This document shows, in pieces, positions 57,854-64,000 of a stretch of 64,000 nucleotides of DNA (its first letter is position 1; every line of letters begins with the position of its first letter). Source of the stretch: JAGXKT01 sp964531695 (GTDB lineage Bacteria > Planctomycetota > Phycisphaerae > SM23-33); NCBI GenBank assembly GCA_964531695.1, contig CAZHEH010000014.1, positions 11,949-75,948 on the forward strand. The letters are read 5' to 3'. The notes below the pieces were generated by a model, which was given only the letters and a program-made list of their open reading frames with translations, did no database searches and had not been told where the DNA came from. The position numbers were made by a program, and so were the translations under genes.

Positions 57854-58756
57854 ATGACGACACAGACCGCACAAGCCCCGCCGACGACCCGGCGGGAAGG
57901 CCCGCCCCGCGGCCGGCCGCCGCAGCGGCAGACGCGGCCACAGAACCAGAGCCGCCGGCCGCAGACCGTGGCCTTCGGGGCCATCGAGCCGCAGGGCCAT
58001 CGCGTCGGCATCTACGGGCCCGGCGGGATCGGCAAGACGACCTTCGCCGCCAACGCGCCCGGCCCGGTGGCGTTCTTCGACCTCGACGACTCCCTGCCGG
58101 TCCTTCGGCCCGCCCTGGCCGGCTGCGACGTGCGGCGCGTCCAGGCCTCCGAGAGCTGGGAAGCGATCCGCTACGCCCTCCACGCCGACGGCTGGGACGA
58201 GATCCGCACGATCGTCATCGACTCGGCCACGAAGGCCGAGGAGCTGGCCCTGGCCTGGACGCTGGCCAACGTCCCGCACGAGAAGGACGGCGTGGTCATC
58301 CGCCGCATCGAGGACTACGGCTTCGGCAAGGGCTACCAGCACCTCTACGAGACCTTCTTGCATCTGCTGGGGGACCTCGACCGCCACGTCCGGGCGGGGC
58401 GCAACGTCGTGCTGGTCTGCCACGACTGCACGGCCACGGTACCGAACCCGGCCGGGGAGGACTGGCTCCGCTACGAACCGCGCTTGCAGAACCCCAACAG
58501 CGGCAAGGCGTCGGTGCGGCTGCGGGTCCGGGAGTGGCTCGACCACCTGCTCTACGTGGGCTACGACGTGGCCTGCGAGAAGGGCGACGGCGGGAAGGCC
58601 ACGGGCTCCGGCACGCGGACGGTCTACCCGCGCGAGCTGCCGTTCTGCATGGCCAAGAGCCGCACGCTGGCCGAGCCGGTCGAGCTGCTGCCCGGCGATA
58701 CGACGCTCTGGGACCGGCTGCGGACGCCGGAAGGGGGTGCCGCCGATGCTTCCTGA
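57854..58756 (+). CDS. Sak4-like phage AAA ATPase
   Basis: A 300-residue RecA-fold ATPase. After a basic disordered lead (about 40 residues), Walker A is GIYGPGGIGKTTFAANA. The next strands are VAFFDLDDSLPVL and, as Walker B, IRTIVIDSATKAEELAL; NVVLVCHDCTATV is the sensor-like strand. This is the phage nucleotide-binding protein type that works in single-strand annealing or replication with an SSB-like partner. The ribosome binding site AGGAG is the same as that of the DUF1580 gene. It overlaps the next gene by 11 bases. Confidence 0.82.
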   Translation: MTTQTAQAPPTTRREGPPRGRPPQRQTRPQNQSRRPQTVAFGAIEPQGHRVGIYGPGGIGKTTFAANAPGPVAFFDLDDSLPVLRPALAGCDVRRVQASESWEAIRYALHADGWDEIRTIVIDSATKAEELALAWTLANVPHEKDGVVIRRIEDYGFGKGYQHLYETFLHLLGDLDRHVRAGRNVVLVCHDCTATVPNPAGEDWLRYEPRLQNPNSGKASVRLRVREWLDHLLYVGYDVACEKGDGGKATGSGTRTVYPRELPFCMAKSRTLAEPVELLPGDTTLWDRLRTPEGGAADAS

Positions 58757-59486
58757 CCGCGAAGGGCTGTTCCACGCCCACCCGACCGAGATCGGCGTCG
58801 ACGAGACGGGCCCGAACCGGCTGGCGACGGTGATCATCCGCTTCCGGCTGTTCGAGGAGCTCGACGGCGACACGTGGCGCGACTGCTTCGACGAGGGGCT
58901 GGAGATTACCGGCTACTTCTACCTCGAGAAGCGCGACGGCGCCGTCAACGAGATGGTCTATTCCGCGCTCAAGGAGGCGCTGGGCTGGGACGGCCGCGAC
59001 CCGTTCCGGCTCGAGGAGACGGACCTGTCCGAGCAGCCGGTGCAGGTCAAGCTGGGCTTCGAGAGCTACAACGGCACCCAGCGGCTGAAGGTCAAGTACC
59101 TCAACCCCTACGGCGCGACCGGCGGCGGGGTCTCCAAGGCCGACGACTCGACCCGCGCGTCGATCCGCAACCGCCTCGGGCCGAAGCTGCGGGCCCACGC
59201 CGGGCCGGCCCGGACGGCGAAGCCGAAGGAGACGTCGCCGCCGAAGACGTCGCCGCCCGCCAAGCCCCCCGCAGGCAAAAAGCCCCCGGCCGAGTCGACG
59301 ATGGAGGCGGCCTGGCAGGCCTTCTGCGCCGCCTGCGACCCGGAGAAGTGGGATCGCGAGGCCATGGAGAAGGAGTGGTTCCGCATCATCGCGGACCTCT
59401 TCAACGGCAAGACGCCGGAGGAGCTGACGCCGGGCGAGTGGGCGACGATGCGCGACAAGGGCCCGGGCGCGATCCTGCCGTTCTGA
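58746..59486 (+). CDS. Probable ssDNA-binding / DUF669-like partner of the ATPase
   Basis: A 246-residue protein. The N-terminal 125 residues are beta-rich (ATVIIRFRLFEELDG, LEITGYFYLEKRDGAVNE, VKLGFESYNGTQRLKVKYLN). A Lys/Pro-rich linker follows (KPKETSPPKTSPPAKPPAGK), then a small helical domain (AAWQAFCAACDPEKWDREAM). Its position after a Sak4-like ATPase suggests the single-strand-binding partner, like phage DUF669 proteins; I cannot prove the family. I chose the ATG at 58746; a GTG at 58737 is in frame. Confidence 0.6.
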   Translation: MLPDREGLFHAHPTEIGVDETGPNRLATVIIRFRLFEELDGDTWRDCFDEGLEITGYFYLEKRDGAVNEMVYSALKEALGWDGRDPFRLEETDLSEQPVQVKLGFESYNGTQRLKVKYLNPYGATGGGVSKADDSTRASIRNRLGPKLRAHAGPARTAKPKETSPPKTSPPAKPPAGKKPPAESTMEAAWQAFCAACDPEKWDREAMEKEWFRIIADLFNGKTPEELTPGEWATMRDKGPGAILPF

Positions 59487-59498
59487 GGCGAGGTGGTC

Positions 59499-59717
59499 AT
59501 GGAGGACACGCGGCATCGCGGAGGCGTGCCGATGCGGTCGCTGGGCTCGCTCATCGAACCGCGGCGCCGGGGTGAGGTGAAGCGGACCCCGGCCGAGCAG
59601 GCCGAGATCGCCCGGCGCGTGGCGATCTACGCCGCCCAGTACGCCCGCACCGGACGCCTCCGCTGGCTGCCGCACAGGAATACGGAGCCGGGATGCACGG
59701 GGCACGGAAGCGAATGA
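59499..59717 (+). CDS. Small basic protein of the element
   Basis: A 72-residue protein with a helical middle (RTPAEQAEIARRVAIYAAQY) and no known motif. The ATG at 59499 lies 12 bases after the previous stop; a GTG at 59493 is also in frame. It overlaps the next gene by 25 bases, which supports expression as part of the same operon. Confidence 0.55.
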   Translation: MEDTRHRGGVPMRSLGSLIEPRRRGEVKRTPAEQAEIARRVAIYAAQYARTGRLRWLPHRNTEPGCTGHGSE

Positions 59718-59971
59718 TCGACCGGCGCGAGGCGGCCCGGGAAGGCCGGCGCTGGCACGCCTTCTACCGGGGCGGCCGGGCGCGGAAGGCGGGGCGCGGC
59801 ACGAACCCGCATCCGCCCGGCAGCGAGCTGGCGCGCTGCTGGGACGCCGGCTGGCAATATGCCGACGCCGAGAGGGCCGACACGCGGCGCGCCGATCCGC
59901 CGGTGTGTCAGTTCGGGCCGGGCGGAGACTTCGCCCGCCCCTGGCCGCGGGAGGGCGACCCGTGGGACTGA
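59693..59971 (+). CDS. Rmf-like small protein
   Basis: A 92-residue basic protein. The segment RGTNPHPPGSELARCWDAGW recalls the NPYPPGS..AWxxGW motif of ribosome-modulation-factor-like proteins, which are common as small phage genes. The end DFARPWPREGDPWD is Trp/Pro-rich. It overlaps its neighbours on both sides. Function in the element unknown. Confidence 0.6.
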   Translation: MHGARKRMIDRREAAREGRRWHAFYRGGRARKAGRGTNPHPPGSELARCWDAGWQYADAERADTRRADPPVCQFGPGGDFARPWPREGDPWD

Positions 59972-60336
59972 CGCCGGAGGAGGTCTTTCGGCCGCCTCGC
60001 AAGCGCGGCAAACCCGAGCGGGCCGTGCAGAAGGCGGTCGTGCTGTGGCTCCAGGCCCACGGCGCGCTGGTGGCCGTGACGGACGCCGGCGCCGCCTACA
60101 AGGCCGGGGCCTTCTTCGGCGACGCGATCCCTCGCGGCTGGCCGGATATCACCGGCCTGCTGCCGGATGGGCGGTTCATCGGCGTCGAGTGCAAGTCGCC
60201 GGCTCGCCCCGAGCAAGGTCGCAGAGGCGGCCGGCAGTCGAAGGCCCAGAAGCACATGGAACGCGAGATCCGCGCCCGCGGCGGGCTCTACATCCTCGCC
60301 CGCTGTGTGAAGGACGTGGCGGAAGGGATCGCCTGA
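59962..60336 (+). CDS. VRR-NUC domain nuclease
   Basis: A 124-residue PD-(D/E)xK nuclease of the VRR-NUC family. Motifs are ERAVQKAVVLWLQAHGALVA, the Asp in GWPDITGLLPDGRFIGVECK, where the E-x-K pair completes the site, and GRQSKAQKHMEREIRARGGL with the conserved Gln. Stand-alone VRR-NUC proteins of phages act like Holliday-junction or flap endonucleases. The GTG at 59962 follows GGAGGG and overlaps the previous gene by 10 bases. Confidence 0.88.
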   Translation: MGLTPEEVFRPPRKRGKPERAVQKAVVLWLQAHGALVAVTDAGAAYKAGAFFGDAIPRGWPDITGLLPDGRFIGVECKSPARPEQGRRGGRQSKAQKHMEREIRARGGLYILARCVKDVAEGIA

Positions 60337-60362
60337 TGGACTACAGCCGACAGAGGAGCCGC

Positions 60363-60791
60363 TCATTCGGCCTGAATCTCGAATTCCTCCTTGCAACGTC
60401 TGCATACGGCCGTGTCGCCCACCATATCGGCTGTCGCGCCCTTCAATCGCGTTCCGCAGCCGGGGCACGTCACGGCGAGTTTGCGAACGAAGACCGGCGG
60501 CCAGTTGAACCGTGTCCCGCAGTCCGTGCACACATGACTTTTGTACGCGAGCCCACAGATCGCCAGGAAGGCGACAACGCCGCCGACAACAACCTGAATC
60601 ATCCAGTCAGCCGGAGCATCCGCTGCGGTAGGTCGCGTTGCGATTCCCTCAACGACGGCGATCACGCCGCCCATGACGAGAATCGCTCCCACCAACCCTG
60701 GCCCGAAATGGAAGACGTCGGGAATGCCGAGGAAGTGCTTCTTGGTCTTTTCGGAACGACACGCGGGACAACACGCATTCGCCTTGGCCAT
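60363..60791 (-). CDS. Zinc-ribbon membrane protein
   Basis: A 142-residue protein. An N-terminal CPAC pair, two membrane helices (VGAILVMGGVIAVVEGIA, MIQVVVGGVVAFLAICGLA), and two C-terminal zinc-ribbon knuckle sets (HVCTDCGTRFNWP and VTCPGCGTRLKG, then AVCRRCKEEFEI). It is the only minus-strand gene within the replication module and has its own site AAAGGA before the ATG at 60791. It could be cargo or a membrane adaptor; no family assigned. 60792-60991 holds no other gene. Confidence 0.75.
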   Translation of the reverse strand: MAKANACCPACRSEKTKKHFLGIPDVFHFGPGLVGAILVMGGVIAVVEGIATRPTAADAPADWMIQVVVGGVVAFLAICGLAYKSHVCTDCGTRFNWPPVFVRKLAVTCPGCGTRLKGATADMVGDTAVCRRCKEEFEIQAE

Positions 60792-60991
60792 CGTGGTCCT
60801 TTCAGCGTACCGGCTGCGCGAACTGCGGCAGCCCAAGTGATGGCATCCACGCATAGCAAAGCAGTTGCCTGCCGTCAACGCGGAACCGGTCGTGGTGGCC
60901 AATCCAAGACGGCGAGGCGGTCGACCCCAGGCAGCGTACGGATCTGCGACCGCACCCGACCGAGCGCACAACTGAGCGGAAGGGATCGACG

Positions 60992-63331
60992 ATGACGACG
61001 CACACTGAGACGGTCCTGGCCGCCACGATCCGCGACGGCTACCGGCGCGGCTGGTCGTTCACGCCGCTGGCCGGCAAGCGGCCGAAGCTCAAGCGCTGGC
61101 AGTCCCGCCCGCGGGAGTCGCTGGCCGAGGCGCTCGACTGGGCGGCCGAGGGCAACGTGGGCCTGCGGACGGGACGGATCAGCGGCACGGTGGTGGTCGA
61201 CGCCGACCCGGGCGCGGACGTCGAATCCCTCGGCCTGCCCGAGACCGTCACGGCCATCACGGGCCGCGAGAACGCCCGGCACTTCTACTTCCACCATCGC
61301 GGGCGGCTGGGCAACTCCGCCGGCAAGCTGGGCGAACACATCGACGTGAAGGCCGACGGCGGTCAGGTCGTCCTGCCCGGCTCGATTCACCCGGACACCG
61401 GCCGGGCGTACGCCTGGGCCGAAGGCCACGCCCCGTGGGAGATCGAGCTGGCGCCCCTGCCGGAGCCCATCGCCGAGATGCTCAGGCCGGCCGACCCGCC
61501 GCCGAGCCGCCCGACGCCCCGCGACGACGAGCCCGGCGGCAACGGCCAGGCGCACTACGCCGAGGTGGCCCTTCAGACGGAACTGCGCACCGTCCGCAAC
61601 GCCCCGCCGGGCGAGCGGAACAACACGCTGAACCGGGCGGCGTTCAACCTCGGCCAGCTCGTCGCGGGCGGCTGCCTGAGCGAGAACGAAGTCGTCGCCC
61701 AGCTCACGGACGCCGCCCGGGCCAGCGGCCTGGCGGACGACGAGATCGACCCGACGATCCGCTCCGGTATGGCCGGCGGCGCCGAGCGCCCGCGCCGCCC
61801 GGAGCCCCGAGAGCGGCCCGGCCCTGTCCCGTCGCCACGGCCGGCGGCCAGCGAGTACATCCTGCTGCCGGGCCCGCACACGGACGATTCGGGCGAGCAC
61901 GTCGAGCAGTCCGGCGCGGCCTTCGCCGGCGAAGTGCTCGCGCGCCTGCCGGCCGACGGCATCTACCGCAAGGACTTCGTTCCGGGCGAGATCCTCGGCC
62001 GCGTGGGTGCCCGCAAGTGGGTCGAGCTGACGGCCGACCGCATGCGTTTGCTGGTCGATACGAGCTGCAAGCTCGCCAAGTGGGTCAAGCGCCGCGACGG
62101 CGACGGCCGCGTGCGGCTCTACCAGGCGTGCAGCAAGGATGCCGCCGGCGTCGTGCTCGCCCATGCGCGGCAGGCCGAGTGCGTCCGCGACCTCGACCTG
62201 ATGGTCTCGTATCCGGTCTACGGGCCCGGCTGGCGGCGGATTCCGCCGGGCTACCACGACGGGCTCTTCTACGACGAGCCGCGGGAACTGGCCGACCTGG
62301 AGCCGGAGACGGACTGCGAGGTCATCTCGGCCGTCCTGGACGACCTGGTCACGGACTTCCCGTTCAAGGCGCCGGCCGACCGGCAGAACTTCTACGGCCT
62401 GCTGCTGACGCCCCTGGTCGCCCCGGCCCTGGACGGCCAACGGCCGATGCACCTGATCAACGCCCCGCTGGAGCGGACCGGCAAGAGCAAGCTGGTCAAC
62501 GAGGTCTTCGGCGGCATCATCACCGGACGCGACACGCCCTCGATGCAGATCACCGAACGCGAGGAGGAGCGCGAGAAGCGGATCCTCGCGATGCTCTTCC
62601 AGGGCGAGACGCTGATGCACCTGGACAACCTGCCCCGCTGGATCGACTCGGCCTCCCTGGCGAGTCTGCTGACGACACATCGGTTCATGGGCCGGCTGCT
62701 GGGCCACTCCCGCAACGTCACGCTCGCCAACCGCCTCACGCTGGTCGGCACGGGCAACAACGTCGCCGCCTCGGGCGAGATCGCCAAGCGGATCGTGCCC
62801 ATCTGCCTCCAGCCGATCGACGCGCGGCCGGAGGCGCGGACCGACTTCCTCCACCCCGACATTCGCGCCCACGTCCGCGCGCAGCGCAAGCTCGTCCTGC
62901 GCTGCCTGCTGGGGCTCGTGGAGAACTGGCGGGCGGCCGGACGGCCGCGGCACGGCAACCGCCTCGGCGGCTTCGAGAGCTGGTCGGAGACGATCGGCGG
63001 CATCCTGCAGGCCAACGGCTTTGTCGAGTGGCGGGCCAACGAGAAGGACTGGCGGGCCATGGCCGACCCGCAGGGCGCGGAGATGGAGGCGTTCGCCCAG
63101 GCGTGGCGCGAGGCCTACGGCCTGTCCGAGGTCACGCCCCGGGAACTGCGGGACCTGGCGGAGGAGAACGAGCTGTTCGGCCATCTGTTCGCGAACCGGA
63201 CCCGCCGTGCCATCAGCGTGGCGTTCGGCCGAATGCTGCGCCGCCACGTGGACATGCCCGTGGGCGAATGCTTCATCCGTTACCGCAACAACGCCAATCA
63301 CCCGGTCTACCGGCTGGAGGACATCGAATGA
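60992..63331 (+). CDS. Primase-polymerase / helicase-like replication protein
   Basis: A 779-residue protein. The N-terminal archaeo-eukaryotic primase-type (Prim-Pol) domain is shown by GNVGLRTGRISGTVVVDADP (DxD metal site), ARHFYFHHRG and DVKADGGQVVLPGSIHPDTG. The C-terminal half (about 430-640) resembles an SF3/AAA-type helicase: HLINAPLERTGKSKLVNEVF is a P-loop with Ala in place of the first Gly; LMHLDNLPRWID looks like Walker B; NVTLANRLTLVGTGNNV looks like sensor 1. It would replicate the excised element. The ATG at 60992 follows GGAAGGG. Iterons lie just downstream. Confidence 0.88.
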   Translation: MTTHTETVLAATIRDGYRRGWSFTPLAGKRPKLKRWQSRPRESLAEALDWAAEGNVGLRTGRISGTVVVDADPGADVESLGLPETVTAITGRENARHFYFHHRGRLGNSAGKLGEHIDVKADGGQVVLPGSIHPDTGRAYAWAEGHAPWEIELAPLPEPIAEMLRPADPPPSRPTPRDDEPGGNGQAHYAEVALQTELRTVRNAPPGERNNTLNRAAFNLGQLVAGGCLSENEVVAQLTDAARASGLADDEIDPTIRSGMAGGAERPRRPEPRERPGPVPSPRPAASEYILLPGPHTDDSGEHVEQSGAAFAGEVLARLPADGIYRKDFVPGEILGRVGARKWVELTADRMRLLVDTSCKLAKWVKRRDGDGRVRLYQACSKDAAGVVLAHARQAECVRDLDLMVSYPVYGPGWRRIPPGYHDGLFYDEPRELADLEPETDCEVISAVLDDLVTDFPFKAPADRQNFYGLLLTPLVAPALDGQRPMHLINAPLERTGKSKLVNEVFGGIITGRDTPSMQITEREEEREKRILAMLFQGETLMHLDNLPRWIDSASLASLLTTHRFMGRLLGHSRNVTLANRLTLVGTGNNVAASGEIAKRIVPICLQPIDARPEARTDFLHPDIRAHVRAQRKLVLRCLLGLVENWRAAGRPRHGNRLGGFESWSETIGGILQANGFVEWRANEKDWRAMADPQGAEMEAFAQAWREAYGLSEVTPRELRDLAEENELFGHLFANRTRRAISVAFGRMLRRHVDMPVGECFIRYRNNANHPVYRLEDIE

Positions 63332-63354
63332 TGCACCCCATTCGACCCCTTCAT

Positions 63355-63541
63355 GCGAATCTCTGCGAATCTCTGCGAATCTCATCCGGCGAGATTCGCA
63401 ATTGTAACTGTCGTAATGGAAGTGCCTTACCTTCCGATTGCGAATCTCGCGAATCTCTTCCGTATTCTCGCACGTGCGCGCGCACGCGCGCCCGGGGCGC
63501 AATAGGGACGGGAAGAGATTCGCGGGAATCGCGAGATTCGC
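63355..63541. repeat. Eight copies of GCGAATCTC: candidate replication origin or partition site
   Basis: Forward copies of GCGAATCTC at 63355, 63365, 63375, 63440 and 63449; inverted copies (GAGATTCGC) at 63391, 63515 and 63533. The first three are tandem with a 10-base period, and 63440/63449 are head to tail. Between the groups, 63471-63490 is an alternating purine-pyrimidine tract (CACGTGCGCGCGCACGCGCG). The block begins 24 bases after the primase stop. Confidence 0.7.
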
Positions 63542-63543
63542 AT

Positions 63544-64000
63544 GAGCCGCCTCAGGGCGCCACCGTCCTCAAGCTCTGCCGCTGCGTCGATTGCCGTCGC
63601 TTCTCGCGGGTCGGAGAGCAGTACGTATGCCACGAGGGCATCGGGGGCACGGGCGCCGTCTGGCCGACCGGCCGGCGGATCTGCGAGCCCGCGCCGAGCG
63701 AATGGCACTACTGCGCCGGGTATCGGGGGCGGCTGATCTCCGGCGAAGTGTGGGTCGTGCCGGCGTCCGGCGACGCGCTCAGGACTTCCGATCCGGCGCA
63801 TAAAGCGGCCCGCACGAAGGTTGGGGGGGACCTCGTTGCGGGCCTGTGTCGGCCGGTCGGGGGGGGCCGGCCGAGTGCTTCTATTGTAGCCGTCTCATGC
63901 CCGAACTGCAAATCGCCACACCGGAATTCAGGAACACGCGCTCGCAATGGTTCCTTCCCGGCGAATCCATCGCGAGACCGCCGCGGGAACAATCGCGGTA
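63544..64000 (+). pseudogene. Cys-rich zinc-site reading frame without a start codon
   Basis: The frame reads LKLCRCVDCRRFSRVGEQYV from 63568, then CHEGIGGTGAVWPTGRRICE and PAPSEWHYCAGYRG up to about 63750. Its Cys/His spacing is that of a small metal-binding protein. This frame is open to the window end but has no ATG, GTG or TTG upstream. The ATG at 63542 is in another frame, off by one base, so a one-base loss near 63550 or an assembly error would explain it. After about 63760 the sequence has G-runs and looks non-coding. Confidence 0.4.

Noticed and set aside
60875..63502. Long minus-strand frame opposite the primase-polymerase
   Set aside because: It runs through the iteron block and has no motifs; the plus frame has Prim-Pol motifs and a ribosome binding site.
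63355..63541. Possible CRISPR array
   Set aside because: The 9-base words occur in both orientations at uneven distances, which fits iterons rather than CRISPR repeats.

Overview
The window is high-GC bacterial DNA from a member of the Planctomycetota, most likely of the Phycisphaerae type. Evidence for this is DUF1580 (a domain I know from planctomycetes), a run of secreted proteins with PEP-CTERM sorting tails, a TPR protein carrying RNA polymerase alpha-CTD-like domains, and KdsA-type lipid A/KDO metabolism. An exact 100-N run (41373-41472) marks it as a draft scaffold, probably a metagenome bin. An orange-protein-like MinD/Mrp/NifX cluster, a sulfide-type Thi4 and a 2-hydroxyacyl-CoA dehydratase activase hint at an anaerobic or sulfidic habitat (inference).

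Layout. 1-4975 (minus): a tight operon dagK-like, kdsA, small membrane protein, hybrid histidine kinase, tgt (cut by the window edge). 5096-14374 (plus): TPR/alpha-CTD protein, SpoIID-like protein, CDP-alcohol phosphatidyltransferase, AMMECR1-type protein, cellulose-synthase-like GT2, ribF, DHH phosphoesterase, epimerase. 14441-14529 folds as a three-way junction. 14557-19391 (minus): MerR/receiver protein, chemoreceptor, cheW, NarL-type regulator. 19557-31475 (minus): NorD/NorQ pair around a small lipoprotein, radical SAM enzyme, Thi4, Nudix, thioesterase, the orange-protein-like cluster, mtnA. 31680-39496: csrA, HD-GYP-like protein, CBS protein, HEAT protein, LOG protein, alkaline phosphatase, SGNH hydrolase. 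39568-47847 (plus): activase with the gap, Gfo/Idh/MocA-like protein, stand-alone LigD 3'-phosphoesterase, a cohesin-dockerin protein, a membrane-anchored cohesin, a rhodanese lipoprotein.

47933 to the end is an integrated element. It starts at tRNA-Thr(TGT), followed at once by a tyrosine integrase. It then has five PEP-CTERM genes, all on the minus strand, and a plus-strand replication module: DUF1580 protein, zinc ribbon, Sak4-like ATPase, a partner protein, small proteins, VRR-NUC nuclease and primase-polymerase. Eight copies of GCGAATCTC follow the primase. The far attachment site is not in the window. Two broken DUF1580 fragments in the same order and strand flank four of the PEP-CTERM genes, which are visibly richer in A/T. 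This suggests that a secreted-protein cassette was inserted into a DUF1580 gene of the element.

Several plus-strand genes have a -10 box that puts the predicted transcription start at or within a few bases of the start codon (7842, 11358, 39568), so leaderless messages look common. Promoters generally read as TTGAC/TTGC-type -35, a 16-18 base spacer, and TA-rich -10.
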